DNA of 7,399 nt from Bordetella parapertussis (GCA_945901665.1 CAMDLJ010000122.1:1-7399); one strand, 5' to 3'; counted from the stretch's first letter, positions 1-6,797 are shown. Numbers and translations: made by a program. The notes: a model not told the origin generated them from the sequence alone.

Positions 1-92
1 ATGTCGGATTCAGTGGCATCTTTGGACGACAGTGCATCATAAAAAGTCACCCGGGCGTGATGTCGCCATAGACTGATCAGTGGTTGCAACAT
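1..92 (-). CDS. Possible 5' end of an unrecognised leftward gene (partial)
   Basis: On the minus strand an ATG at 90-92 opens a frame with no stop to the window edge, giving about 30 residues that begin MLQPLISLWRHHARV. The mix of hydrophobic and charged residues is protein-like, but I do not recognise a family. No Shine-Dalgarno sequence precedes the ATG. The frame is also open upstream as far as a TGA at 189-191, without another ATG. All three plus-strand frames here stop within about 75 bases, so the end of a rightward gene is an alternative. This is a weak call from a short open stretch. Confidence 0.2.
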   Translation of the reverse strand, partial: MLQPLISLWRHHARVTFYDALSSKDATESD

Positions 93-317
93 AACGGTAC
101 TGCTAAAAAATGATCCAGTTGGGCCAGATGATGGTGTTTGGGTTGCAAGAAGAAACCACCCGGCCCTATCAGCCAGTGATCTTGACCATCAATTATGCGT
201 TGTTCGCACTTGCTGCCCATCAAAGGCATTCATGCTTTTCAATCTGTGGTAACTTGGAACAACGTCAGCGCTCTGACAGACCCGTGCGGCAACAGTTCAC
301 TCTTTAAAAGGTAAACC
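93..317. other. Intergenic region upstream of the reductase gene
   Basis: I see no supportable gene here. A plus-strand frame from 110 to 307 encodes 65 residues, but it has no ribosome binding site and no recognisable domain. A short inverted repeat, GTCAG (264-268) and CTGAC (273-277) around a 4-base loop, lies about 40 bases before the reductase start. A purine-rich AAAAGG at 306-311, six bases before the ATG at 318, is the ribosome binding site of the next gene. I found no convincing -35/-10 pair. Confidence 0.4.
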
Positions 318-1007
318 ATGAAAATCGGAATCATCGGTGCTGGTGCAATTGGCTCAACCCTTGCCAAGGTGGCCGTTCGCTACAGACACGAGGTTGCCAT
401 TGCCAACTCCAACGGCATGGGCAAGTTGCAGGAAGTGGCCAAGGCTGCGGGTTGCCAATGGGCCAAGCTGACAGAGGTCAGTCAATTTTCAAACGTTTTG
501 ATACTTGCCATCCCCTTCAAAGCCATTTTTCAGCTGGATCCCGCATTATTCGCGGGGAAAATTGTGTTGGACGCCAATAATTACTACCCAGCCAGAGATG
601 GTGTCGTGCCTGCATTGGAGCGGCATGAAACCACCACCAGTGGCATGCTCCAAGAACATTTAGGCGACAGTGCGAAGGTTGTTAAATTTTTCAACGCCAT
701 CATGCAAAGAGACATCGAAAGCGATGCAAGGCCTGTGGGCACTTCGCCACGCCGAGCACTTCCGATTGCTGGAAATGACATTGACGCCAAAAAATTGGCT
801 TCAGATTTGATGAACCAGTTTGGGTTTGATCCCATAGATGCAGGAACCCTCGAAGAGAGTTGGCGCTTTGAGCGAGCCATGCCCAGCTATTGCATTGCAC
901 TGGTAGCGGCAGACATGGCTGCAGCCCTTGCATCAGCCCAGCGAGGCGTTGAATTACCCCACGGATCCTGGCAAACAAGTCGTGGGTATATACAAGCTTA
1001 TGGCTGA
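318..1007 (+). CDS. NAD(P)-binding oxidoreductase, F420-dependent NADP reductase-like family
   Basis: The 229-residue protein begins with a Rossmann fold: MKIGIIGAGAIG carries the GxGxxG loop at residues 7-12, and the second strand ends at ANSNG (29-33). Later family features are a hydrophobic strand ending in AIP (64-66), DANNYYPARDG (85-95), VVKFFNAI (121-128), an AGND segment (151-154) and FDPIDAGTLE (170-179). This is the pattern of NADPH-dependent F420 reductases and related proteins annotated only as NAD(P)-binding. Most Burkholderiales are not known to make F420, so the hydride partner is probably another small electron carrier or a metabolite. Many relatives have Arg in the NSRG loop, which contacts the NADP 2'-phosphate; here residue 32 is Asn, so NADP preference is uncertain. 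There is no signal peptide, so it is cytoplasmic. AAAAGG six bases upstream supports the start. It converges on ahpF with 36 bases between the stops and has no obvious functional link to it. Confidence 0.85.
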   Translation: MKIGIIGAGAIGSTLAKVAVRYRHEVAIANSNGMGKLQEVAKAAGCQWAKLTEVSQFSNVLILAIPFKAIFQLDPALFAGKIVLDANNYYPARDGVVPALERHETTTSGMLQEHLGDSAKVVKFFNAIMQRDIESDARPVGTSPRRALPIAGNDIDAKKLASDLMNQFGFDPIDAGTLEESWRFERAMPSYCIALVAADMAAALASAQRGVELPHGSWQTSRGYIQAYG

Positions 1008-1043
1008 GCACAATACCCTCCCTTTGCGCATGAATTTCCAAAC

Positions 1044-2633
1044 TCATGCCTCCACCAGCATGTCTGACGACACCTTGTATGGTGTTCGAATCAAATAATC
1101 AAACGCACTGAGCGCCGCTTTAGCGCCCTCGCCTGCTGCAATGACAATTTGCTTGTACGGCACGGTGGTCACGTCCCCTGCTGCAAAAACACCGGCCAAG
1201 TTGGTATGGCATTTGGCATCCACCACAATTTCGCCGAACTTGCTCAATTCGACCGTACCCCTCAAGAACTCGGTGTTGGGTACCAAGCCAATTTGTACAA
1301 ACACCCCTTGAAGTGCCACAGTGTGTTCTTCTTGGGTGACGCGGTCTTTGAACCGCAAACCGTTGACTTTTTGACCATCGCCCGTGATTTCAGTGGTTTG
1401 CGCATTCACCTGTATGGACACATTGGGCAAACTTTTGAGCTTGCTCACCAACACCGCGTCGGCCTTTAAGGCATCGGCAAACTCGACCAAAGTCACATGG
1501 GCCACCACGCCCGCCAAATCGATGGCGGCCTCCACGCCGGAGTTGCCCCCGCCGATGACGGCCACACGCTTGCCTTTGAACAAAGGACCATCGCAATGCG
1601 GGCAATAAGCCACGCCTTTGTTTTTGTATTGTTCTTCGCCCGGTACATTCACATTGCGCCAACGCGCTCCAGTGGACAAGATGACACTGCGTGAGCTGAG
1701 TACCCCACCATTGGCCATGTGCACCTGTACCAAGCCACCCACCTCTTTGGCGGGTACGATTTTTTCAGCTTTTTGCAAATTCATGATGTCTACTTCATAG
1801 TGGCGCACCTGCGCTTCCAAAGCCGCTGCAAACTTGGGGCCGTCGGTTTCAAGCACCGAGATGTAGTTCTCAATCGCCATCGTGTCATTGGTTTGGCCGC
1901 CAAAACGCTCGGCGGCCACGCCCACGCGTATCCCTTTGCGAGCAGCGTACACAGCAGCGGCTGCACCTGCTGGCCCGCCACCCACGATCAACACATCGAA
2001 GGGCTCTTTTTCGCTCAGCTTGATCGCTTCACGCTCAGCGACGTTGGTATCGAGCGTGGCCAAGATTTCTTCCAAACCCATGCGACCCGAACCAAACACT
2101 TGATCGTTCAAATAGACCATGGGCACCGCCATCACCTGGCGTTCCTCCACCTCGGCTTGGTTCAAACCGCCGTCAATGATGGTGGTTTGAATGCGCGGGT
2201 TGTAAATCGCCATCAAGGTGGCCGCCTGCACCACATCGGGACAGTTGTGGCAAGACAAAGACATGTAGACCTCTAAATGCATGTCGCGGTCCAAAGCCTT
2301 GATTTGCGCCATCACCTTTGGCTCGACTTTGGGCGGGTGACCACCCGTCCAAAGCAAAGCCAATACCAGTGAAGTGAACTCATGCCCCAAGGGAATGGCC
2401 GCAAAACGCACACCGCGGGTGTCGTTTTCTTTGGCCACCACAAATGAAGGCACCCGCTGGTCTGCTCCCTTGTCCTCAAAACTCACTTTGTCCGACAGTT
2501 CAGCAATGTCGGTCAAAAGCTCGCGCATTTCTGCACTTTTATCGCTGCCATCCAGGCTTGCAACCAAGCGAATGGGTTGGCGCAAGTTTTGCAAATAAGC
2601 TTGCAACTGGGCTTTCATTTGTGTATCGAGCAT
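1044..2633 (-). CDS. ahpF: Alkyl hydroperoxide reductase subunit F (NADH:peroxiredoxin reductase)
   Basis: This cytoplasmic flavoprotein passes electrons from NADH through FAD and two disulfides to oxidised AhpC. From the chosen start it has 529 residues, close to the usual 520 or so. The N-terminal double thioredoxin-fold domain carries the redox pair C128-HN-C131 in [13 protein letters not shown]. The FAD-binding loop GGGPAG is at 218-223, followed by RFGGQ (243-247). The reductase disulfide is C344-PH-C347 in [14 protein letters not shown]. The NADH-binding loop GGGNSG is at 361-366, and the second FAD motif AAGDV is at 484-488. Every redox cysteine is present. The frame is open for 29 codons further upstream, but those overlap the ahpC end. 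The ATG at 2631-2633 has AAGGA six bases before it and matches the family N-terminus. It is second in an operon with ahpC, 17 bases downstream of it. No clear terminator follows. Confidence 0.97.
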   Translation of the reverse strand: MLDTQMKAQLQAYLQNLRQPIRLVASLDGSDKSAEMRELLTDIAELSDKVSFEDKGADQRVPSFVVAKENDTRGVRFAAIPLGHEFTSLVLALLWTGGHPPKVEPKVMAQIKALDRDMHLEVYMSLSCHNCPDVVQAATLMAIYNPRIQTTIIDGGLNQAEVEERQVMAVPMVYLNDQVFGSGRMGLEEILATLDTNVAEREAIKLSEKEPFDVLIVGGGPAGAAAAVYAARKGIRVGVAAERFGGQTNDTMAIENYISVLETDGPKFAAALEAQVRHYEVDIMNLQKAEKIVPAKEVGGLVQVHMANGGVLSSRSVILSTGARWRNVNVPGEEQYKNKGVAYCPHCDGPLFKGKRVAVIGGGNSGVEAAIDLAGVVAHVTLVEFADALKADAVLVSKLKSLPNVSIQVNAQTTEITGDGQKVNGLRFKDRVTQEEHTVALQGVFVQIGLVPNTEFLRGTVELSKFGEIVVDAKCHTNLAGVFAAGDVTTVPYKQIVIAAGEGAKAALSAFDYLIRTPYKVSSDMLVEA

Positions 2634-2639
2634 GGGGTT

Positions 2640-2644
2640 TCCTT
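2640..2644 (-). promoter_or_regulatory. Ribosome binding site of ahpF
   Basis: Read on the minus strand this is AAGGA, six bases before the ATG at 2631-2633, in the 17-base ahpC-ahpF gap. It decides the ahpF start in favour of the internal methionine over the upstream ATG at 2720, which lies inside ahpC. Confidence 0.8.
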
Positions 2645-2650
2645 GTGCGC

Positions 2651-3214
2651 TTAGATCTTGCCGACGAGGTCGAGCGAGGGGGTCAAGGTTTTGGCGCCTT
2701 CGTTCCACTTGGCTGGGCACACTTGGCCAGGGTTGGCCGCGGTGTACTGGGCTGCTTTGAGTTTGCGCAGGGTTTCTTTGACATCACGTGCGATTTCATT
2801 GGAATGCACTTCTGCCGTTTTGATGATGCCCTCTGGGTTGATGACAAAGGTGCCGCGCAAGGCCAAGCCCTCTTCTTCAATGTGCACGCCAAAAGCACGT
2901 GTCAATTGGTGTGTGGGGTCGCCAATCAAAGGAAACTTGGCCTTGCCAACAGCAGGCGATGTTTCATGCCAGACCTTGTGGGCAAAGTGGGTGTCGGTGG
3001 TGACGATGTAGACCTCTGCACCTGATTTTTGAAATTCGGCGTAGTTGTCAGCGGCGTCTTCCACTTCGGTGGGGCAATTGAAGGTGAAAGCAGCGGGCAT
3101 GAAAATCAGCACCGACCACTCGCCTTTGAGCGACTCATTGGAGACTTGGACAAATTTTCCGTTGTGAAAAGCTTGTGCCTTGAAGGGCTGAACTTGGGAG
3201 TTGATGATGGACAT
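2651..3214 (-). CDS. ahpC: Alkyl hydroperoxide reductase subunit C (2-Cys peroxiredoxin)
   Basis: This is a typical 2-Cys peroxiredoxin of 187 residues, the same length as the E. coli protein. It reduces hydrogen peroxide, organic hydroperoxides and peroxynitrite in the cytoplasm. The peroxidatic cysteine C47 lies in [11 protein letters not shown], which contains the PxxxTxxC signature, and the catalytic Arg is R120 in LALRGTF. The resolving cysteine C166 lies in GQVCPAKW, and the protein ends in the conserved [20 protein letters not shown] (72-83) and IGDPT (97-101) are also family hallmarks. The segment before the active site reads FMPAAF rather than the FYPADF of E. coli, a mild difference. 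AAAGGA (3222-3227) sits seven bases before the ATG. It is the first gene of the ahpCF operon, and AhpF is its reductase. Peroxide induction through OxyR is usual in this group, and the upstream DNA is compatible with it. Confidence 0.97.
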   Translation of the reverse strand: MSIINSQVQPFKAQAFHNGKFVQVSNESLKGEWSVLIFMPAAFTFNCPTEVEDAADNYAEFQKSGAEVYIVTTDTHFAHKVWHETSPAVGKAKFPLIGDPTHQLTRAFGVHIEEEGLALRGTFVINPEGIIKTAEVHSNEIARDVKETLRKLKAAQYTAANPGQVCPAKWNEGAKTLTPSLDLVGKI

Positions 3215-3244
3215 GGATGATTCCTTTGAATGGTTGATAAAAAC

Positions 3245-3273
3245 TATTTAATGAGCGAAACTCATTGATGGGA
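3245..3273 (-). promoter_or_regulatory. Candidate ahpC promoter with a weak -35
   Basis: On the minus strand TAAATA (3250 down to 3245) could be a -10 box, placing the transcript start near 3238 and giving a leader of about 23 bases. With a 17-base spacer the -35 position reads TCCCAT (3273 down to 3268), a poor match to TTGACA. A good -10 with a poor -35 is typical of promoters that need an activator. The assignment is by eye only. Confidence 0.3.
3250..3266. promoter_or_regulatory. Perfect palindrome in the ahpC promoter spacer
   Basis: AATGAG (3250-3255) and CTCATT (3261-3266) form a perfect 6-base inverted repeat around CGAAA. It contains the T-N11-A pattern (T3252, A3264) common to LysR-type regulator sites. 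It lies between the proposed -35 and -10 of ahpC, where a bound protein would be expected to repress or remodel the promoter. Which regulator binds is unknown. Confidence 0.3.
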
Positions 3274-3279
3274 ATCATA

Positions 3280-3316
3280 ATGGAATATCGGGTTTACCCT
3301 AATTGTTTTTGGCTAT
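3280..3316 (-). promoter_or_regulatory. Imperfect OxyR-like element upstream of ahpC
   Basis: The known OxyR pattern is four tetranucleotides, ATAG-N7-CTAT-N7-ATAG-N7-CTAT. Reading the minus strand from 3316, the spaced tetranucleotides are ATAG, CAAT, AACC and CCAT, matching 11 of 16 bases; the first half-site is good and the third is poor. The element would lie just upstream of the proposed -35, where OxyR activates ahpC genes. The spacing and position are suggestive, but the match is too weak to be certain. Confidence 0.25.
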
Positions 3317-3454
3317 GGCGCGGGTTGACCGAACCTAAAGGCATGCCATGGGCCGTTTGGGTGCATTTCCATGGTTCATGATTGAAAAACACATCTGGTC
3401 GCAGGTGATGGTCAATTCAAAGAGAATGTCTGGAGATCAACAGGTCCCCATCTC

Positions 3455-3459
3455 AGAGG
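3455..3459 (+). promoter_or_regulatory. Ribosome binding site deciding the HtrA-like start
   Basis: AGAGG ends eight bases before the ATG at 3468, whose product starts directly with a signal peptide. A competing AAAGG at 3337-3341 precedes an in-frame ATG at 3348, but that start would put 40 residues ahead of the signal peptide, which is unlikely for an exported protein. Confidence 0.6.
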
Positions 3460-3467
3460 TTGTCAAC

Positions 3468-4472
3468 ATGTTTTTCAAATTTTTCATCCTTGCCGGTTTA
3501 CAAGCCATGCTGTTTCCTTTGGCCTTGGCTCAGCAGAACCCGACCACGATACTGCCCACCAAAATGGTGGAGCGGGTGATGCAATCGGTGGTCGCTATTC
3601 AGGCCCGTACCGATGATGACGCCAGCACGGCCAGGACCCTGGGACAACGGCGCCAAGGCTCGGGGGTGGTCATTGGCCCAGATTTGGTGCTCACCATCGG
3701 GTATTTGCTGATTGAAGCCCAATCTGTCGACTTGATTGACCGCCAGGGAAGAAGGATTCCTGCACAAGTCAAGGCCGTAGATACCGTCAGTGGCTTTGGC
3801 TTGGTTCGATCGTTGGTGCCTTTGCGCTTGGAGCCGGTCCCCTTGGGTGACTCGGATGCAGTCAAGGCACCTGCCAAGGTTCTGACACTGGGCCAAGGTG
3901 AGGTGGAACTCACCGAGCTGCAAGTGGTCTCTCGCAAACCGTTCGCTGGCAATTGGGAATACCTGCTCGAATCCCCACTCATGACTTTGCCAGCCGTGAA
4001 CAACTGGAGCGGCGCGGGTCTGTTTGATGAAAATGGGCAATTGATTGGCTTGGGATCCCTATTGGTTCCAGACGTTTATGGGGATGCGAAGCCCCTGCCG
4101 GGCAATTTATATGTGCCGCTCAATGAACTCAAACCGCAATTGGTTGAACTCTTGCGCAATGGAAAAAGAACGGGTCCAGCTCAGTCATGGTTGGGCATCA
4201 GCAGCCAAGCCATGCGTGGGGGCGGCTTGATGGTGCAAAGGGTGACGCCTGAAAGCCCAGCCTCGCAAGCAGGCATACAAGCAGGCGATGTATTGGTGGC
4301 CTTGCAAGGCCGCGCCATCGATAACTTGCCAGACTTCTACCGCCAACTGTGGACATGGGGACCCGCTGGCAGCACATTGGAAATCACTGTGAAAAGACTG
4401 GGCCAAGAGAGAAAAGTTCGGATCACCACAGGTGATCGTGCCCAGTCCATGAAACCACCCAGAGGCGTATGA
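3468..4472 (+). CDS. Secreted HtrA/DegP-like (S1C) protein with PDZ domain, probable pseudoprotease
   Basis: From the chosen start the product has 334 residues. It opens with a signal peptide (MFFKFFILAG, a hydrophobic stretch, then ALA at 19-21, cleavage near Q22), so it should be periplasmic. Residues about 35-230 resemble the trypsin-like domain of DegP/HtrA: GSGVVIG (64-70), VLTIGYLLIEA (74-84), LGDSD (126-130) and WSGAGLFDENGQLIG (180-194). The usual VLTNNH reads VLTIGY, so the catalytic His is Tyr79. The usual D in DxxTDLALL aligns with Gly109 in DTVSGFGLVR. Ser181 remains, but in a WSGAG rather than GNSGG context. Residues about 241-322 are a PDZ domain with WLGI, GGLMVQRVTPESPASQAGIQ and GDVLVALQGR. 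A peptide-binding or scaffold role in the envelope is more likely than proteolysis. It is divergent from ahpC and converges on the 2-hydroxyacid dehydrogenase with 26 bases between the stops. The family call is firm; loss of activity is inferred. Confidence 0.88.
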   Translation: MFFKFFILAGLQAMLFPLALAQQNPTTILPTKMVERVMQSVVAIQARTDDDASTARTLGQRRQGSGVVIGPDLVLTIGYLLIEAQSVDLIDRQGRRIPAQVKAVDTVSGFGLVRSLVPLRLEPVPLGDSDAVKAPAKVLTLGQGEVELTELQVVSRKPFAGNWEYLLESPLMTLPAVNNWSGAGLFDENGQLIGLGSLLVPDVYGDAKPLPGNLYVPLNELKPQLVELLRNGKRTGPAQSWLGISSQAMRGGGLMVQRVTPESPASQAGIQAGDVLVALQGRAIDNLPDFYRQLWTWGPAGSTLEITVKRLGQERKVRITTGDRAQSMKPPRGV

Positions 4473-4486
4473 GGGGTTGAAAGTCG

Positions 4487-4511
4487 CAAGCCGTTTTTTC
4501 AAGACGGCTTG
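4487..4511. terminator. Hairpin between two convergent genes, possible bidirectional terminator
   Basis: CAAGCCGT (4487-4494) pairs with ACGGCTTG (4504-4511), an 8-base perfect stem around a 9-base loop that itself can pair partly. The T-run on the plus strand lies inside the loop, and neither side has a U-tract after the stem, so it is not a classic intrinsic terminator. The dehydrogenase stop codon (4499-4501) falls in the loop. Its position between convergent stops is what suggests termination. Confidence 0.35.
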
Positions 4512-5527
4512 GCTCTTTCAAGGATCTTGGCTTTCACTTTCGGCCATACCTCAGGGTTGACCATCCTTGGTGGGGTTTCGCCGCGAACCAGCATTCCGAT
4601 CAACTGATCAGCAGCCCATTGGGCCATTCGCCGCCTAGAGTGCTCTGTGACGCCAGCGCAGTGATAAGTGCCAATCACACGGGGATGCTGCAGCAAGGGA
4701 TCATTCAGTGCAGGCGGCTCAATATCCCAGACATCAAGCCCCGCACCCGCTATTTGCCCGCTCTCCAAAGCGGACAAGAGTGCCTCTTGCACATGAATGC
4801 CACCCCGTGCGGTGTTGAGAAAGTAGGCCCCCCGCTTCATCGCTTGAAACGCTTTGGTGTCAAACAAGCCCATCGTCGTGGCATCACGCGGGCAATGGAC
4901 CGTGACAATATCGGACTGTTGCAGCAACTCAGCAAAGGTGGCTGACTCTGCACCACGCTCATTGATCTCCTGGGCAGTCAGCATGGGGTCAAAGGCCAGC
5001 ACCTTCATCTCAAAAGCTGCTGCCAATCGGGCCACCCGACGCCCCACATGACCCAGGCCAACAATTCCAAGTGTGGCACCGGTGATTTCTTGCCCCATGA
5101 AGTCTTCCCGCACAAAATCCCTGTCGTGGCGCATGCGGCGATCACACTGGGTCAGACGATGGGTGAGGTCAATCATCAAACCCATTGCCGCTTCTGCCAC
5201 AGACTGCGCATTGGAACCAGCCTGATGCACCAGCAACACACCAGCGCGATTGCAAGCCTGAACGTCGACCGTGTCAAAGCCTGCACCGCCGGTGGATACA
5301 CACAGCAAACGCGGACAACGATCAAAAAGTTGGGCACAGGCATGCAAGGGCAAGGGCAACTCATCGCGCGCCGATGTGATTTGATAGATGTCGGCTGCTT
5401 CCAATGCCGCCCAGGCACGGGAAGCGTCGTTGCGCTCGAAGGTCTCAAGGGTGAGGTTTGAAAAAGCGCTGATTTGTTCAGCAAAGGCGGCGTGGTGCCA
5501 AAGATTGGCTCGAGCAATCCGAAACAT
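4499..5527 (-). CDS. D-isomer-specific 2-hydroxyacid dehydrogenase (NAD-dependent)
   Basis: This 342-residue cytoplasmic enzyme should interconvert a 2-hydroxyacid and a 2-oxoacid with NAD(H); its substrate cannot be told from sequence. The split catalytic domain covers about 1-98 and the C-terminal part, including STGGAGFDTVD (78-88). The nucleotide-binding domain has LGIVGLGHVGRRVA with GxGxxG at 157-162, and D180 at the end of the second strand suggests NAD. NTARGGI supplies the catalytic R241, LDVWDIEPP supplies E270, and TYHCAGVT supplies H289, so the Arg-Glu-His triad is complete. SVAEAAMGLMIDLTHRL (109-125) is the usual helix before the NAD domain. An in-frame ATG at 5549-5551 adds eight residues but has no ribosome binding site, so the ATG at 5525-5527 is preferred. 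The gene is divergent from the Bug receptor gene, so both could respond to one regulator in the shared upstream region. Phosphoglycerate dehydrogenase or glyoxylate/hydroxypyruvate reductase activity are alternatives. Confidence 0.93.
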   Translation of the reverse strand: MFRIARANLWHHAAFAEQISAFSNLTLETFERNDASRAWAALEAADIYQITSARDELPLPLHACAQLFDRCPRLLCVSTGGAGFDTVDVQACNRAGVLLVHQAGSNAQSVAEAAMGLMIDLTHRLTQCDRRMRHDRDFVREDFMGQEITGATLGIVGLGHVGRRVARLAAAFEMKVLAFDPMLTAQEINERGAESATFAELLQQSDIVTVHCPRDATTMGLFDTKAFQAMKRGAYFLNTARGGIHVQEALLSALESGQIAGAGLDVWDIEPPALNDPLLQHPRVIGTYHCAGVTEHSRRRMAQWAADQLIGMLVRGETPPRMVNPEVWPKVKAKILERAKPS

Positions 5528-5534
5528 ATGGATG

Positions 5535-5541
5535 TCCCCCT
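5535..5541 (-). promoter_or_regulatory. Ribosome binding site deciding the dehydrogenase start
   Basis: On the minus strand this reads AGGGGGA, seven bases before the ATG at 5525-5527. It lies inside the eight-codon extension from the upstream ATG at 5551, which itself has no comparable site. This makes the downstream ATG the better start. Confidence 0.65.
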
Positions 5542-5640
5542 GTTCGTCCATGAAAGTGCAATCATCTCACCCGAAATGTTGTTCCGATATGGTCGTCATG
5601 CAGTTATCATCCTGAAAAAAATGTGTGTGTGACTTGTGAA

Positions 5641-5661
5641 TTTTGCGGTGATTGCGCAAAA
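5641..5661. promoter_or_regulatory. Operator-like inverted repeat TTTTGCG-N7-CGCAAAA
   Basis: TTTTGCG (5641-5647) and CGCAAAA (5655-5661) are perfect 7-base inverted copies. The right arm overlaps a second palindrome, TTGCGCAA (5652-5659). The repeat lies in the divergent region, 124 bases from the dehydrogenase start and about 140 from the Bug start (centre to centre of gene start). The same half-site recurs at 5722-5736, which points to a dimeric regulator of one or both genes. No regulator gene is in the window, so its family is unknown. Confidence 0.4.
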
Positions 5662-5721
5662 GCCTGAATTTGCCCCAATTCCCTTGAAACAGGCTATGCT
5701 TCCAGCCAAAGAGACAAAGGG

Positions 5722-5736
5722 TTTGCGATCCGCAAA
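5722..5736. promoter_or_regulatory. Operator-like inverted repeat TTTGCG-N3-CGCAAA
   Basis: TTTGCG (5722-5727) and CGCAAA (5731-5736) form a perfect inverted repeat with a 3-base spacer, centred 64 bases before the Bug start. It uses the same half-site as the repeat at 5641-5661, 78 bases away centre to centre, but the different spacer means the two sites are not identical. A protein binding here could block or activate the Bug promoter. Confidence 0.4.
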
Positions 5737-5754
5737 GGATTCATCCGAAAGGGG

Positions 5755-5768
5755 ATGGGCAAGCCCAT
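5755..5768. promoter_or_regulatory. Palindrome ATGGGC-AA-GCCCAT in the Bug gene leader
   Basis: Two perfect 6-base arms are separated by AA, ending 24 bases before the Bug ATG and 9 bases before its purine-rich ribosome binding site. In RNA it could fold as a small GC-rich hairpin with a 4-base loop. In DNA it could be a protein site. There is no evidence to choose. Confidence 0.25.
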
Positions 5769-5792
5769 ACAACCAAAAAGGAGAACGACAAC

Positions 5793-6797
5793 ATGAATTC
5801 TTTAATCGGTTCAAATTTGCTGGGCCAGTGTGGGCGCATCACAGCTTTTTGGCTTGCCTTGTCAGTGACCGCTTTGCCGATGTCATCGGCCGCACAGGAT
5901 TTCCCAACCAAACCCGTTCGAATTGTGGTGCCCTATTCTGCAGGCGGTCCGACTGATCTGATGGCCCGTGCCATTGCCAAGTACATGGCCAGCGCGAGCG
6001 GCCAGATGTTCACCGTCGAAAATCGGGGTGGCGCTGGTGGCACGATTGGCACCGCAGTCGTCGCCAGATCGGCACCCGATGGTTACACACTGGTCGTCAA
6101 CGGAACGCTTGCCCACGCCCTGGGACCCATGCTGCGACCCAAGACAGCTGGTTATACCGTGCAAGAAATGTCCGCTGTCGGCATCTTCAGCAGCAGCTCG
6201 AATTTTTTGGTGGTCTCTCCCTCACTCAATGTCAAAACAGTCCGAGACTTGATCGCTCGGGCCAAAGCCGATGACGGAAAACTTGCTTTTTCCTCAGCTG
6301 GTCAAGCCAGCAACCCCCACCTGGGCGCCGAACTGTTCAAGTCCCTGGCCAATGTGCAAATGGAACACATTGCCTACAAAGGTGTATCCGACACCGTCAA
6401 CGATCTCGTGAGCGGTCGCGTGCCGGTCGCTTTTGCCAGTCCGAGTCTTGCGCTGCCTCTGCTCAAAGACAACCGGATCGTTGCGTTGGCGACCACAGGA
6501 GAAAAAAGAATGAAGGGATGGGAACAATTGCCCACGATCGCCGAGGCCGGTGTCCCAGGTTATGTGTTTGAGTCAACCTATATCTTGGCCGCCCCTGGAA
6601 AAATCCCAGCACCTGTGATGGCCCGCCTGAATGCCCTGCTACAACAAGCGCTGGACGACCCCGAAACCCGGACAGCGTTGGAAAAATTGGGGCTGGAAAC
6701 AATGAAAAACACGACTTCACAAGCGGATCAATTGGTCATGACCGAACTCAAGCGCTGGGAAGACATCGTCAAGCGACTAGATCTCAAACAGGATTGA
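5793..6797 (+). CDS. Bug-family periplasmic substrate-binding protein (tripartite tricarboxylate transporter receptor)
   Basis: This 334-residue exported protein should capture a small carboxylate in the periplasm for a TctC/TctB/TctA-type transporter. A signal peptide with R15, a hydrophobic core at about 16-28 and MSSAA ending at A34 precedes mature QDFPTKPVRIVVPY. The two Bug ligand-binding turns are PYSAGGPTD (47-55) and ENRGGAGGTIG (76-86), followed by the family PDGYTL (95-100). HIAYKGVSDTVNDLVSGRV and LPTIAEAGVPGY are further family segments in the second domain. The ribosome binding site AAGGAGA (5778-5784) is strong, eight bases before the ATG. No tctA or tctB gene lies in the window, as is common for these often orphan receptors in Burkholderiales. 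The adjacent dehydrogenases suggest a hydroxyacid ligand, but that is inference. Two palindromes with a shared half-site lie upstream, so ligand-dependent control is plausible. Confidence 0.95.
   Translation: MNSLIGSNLLGQCGRITAFWLALSVTALPMSSAAQDFPTKPVRIVVPYSAGGPTDLMARAIAKYMASASGQMFTVENRGGAGGTIGTAVVARSAPDGYTLVVNGTLAHALGPMLRPKTAGYTVQEMSAVGIFSSSSNFLVVSPSLNVKTVRDLIARAKADDGKLAFSSAGQASNPHLGAELFKSLANVQMEHIAYKGVSDTVNDLVSGRVPVAFASPSLALPLLKDNRIVALATTGEKRMKGWEQLPTIAEAGVPGYVFESTYILAAPGKIPAPVMARLNALLQQALDDPETRTALEKLGLETMKNTTSQADQLVMTELKRWEDIVKRLDLKQD

Noticed and set aside
110..307. 65-residue plus-strand open frame
   Set aside because: It has no ribosome binding site, no recognisable motif, and a composition unlike a folded protein.
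1028..1049. Inverted repeat GCATGA/TCATGC between the convergent reductase and ahpF genes
   Set aside because: The 6-base AT-containing stem has a 10-base loop and no U-tract, too weak to call a terminator.
1719..2276. 185-residue plus-strand open frame, rich in His
   Set aside because: It lies entirely antisense to ahpF, whose motifs are unambiguous; such His-rich frames are usual shadows of a GC-rich gene.
2444..3025. 193-residue plus-strand open frame across the ahpC-ahpF junction
   Set aside because: It is antisense to two well-conserved genes and has no domain of its own.
3348..3467. 40-residue N-terminal extension of the HtrA-like protein, preceded by AAAGG
   Set aside because: It would bury a clear signal peptide at residue 41; the ATG at 3468 has its own AGAGG and gives a normal export signal.
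5620..5631. Short GT dinucleotide run in the divergent intergenic region
   Set aside because: About five units is too short to suggest phase variation, and it is not inside a coding region or an evident promoter spacer.
5802..5834. Cys13 of the Bug receptor as a possible lipoprotein anchor
   Set aside because: The residues before it (LLGQ) do not fit a lipobox, and the hydrophobic core lies after the Cys; a standard signal peptide ending near A34 fits better.
5636..5956. 106-residue plus-strand open frame before and into the Bug gene
   Set aside because: It overlaps the Bug signal peptide and ligand-binding region in another frame, has no ribosome binding site and no motif.
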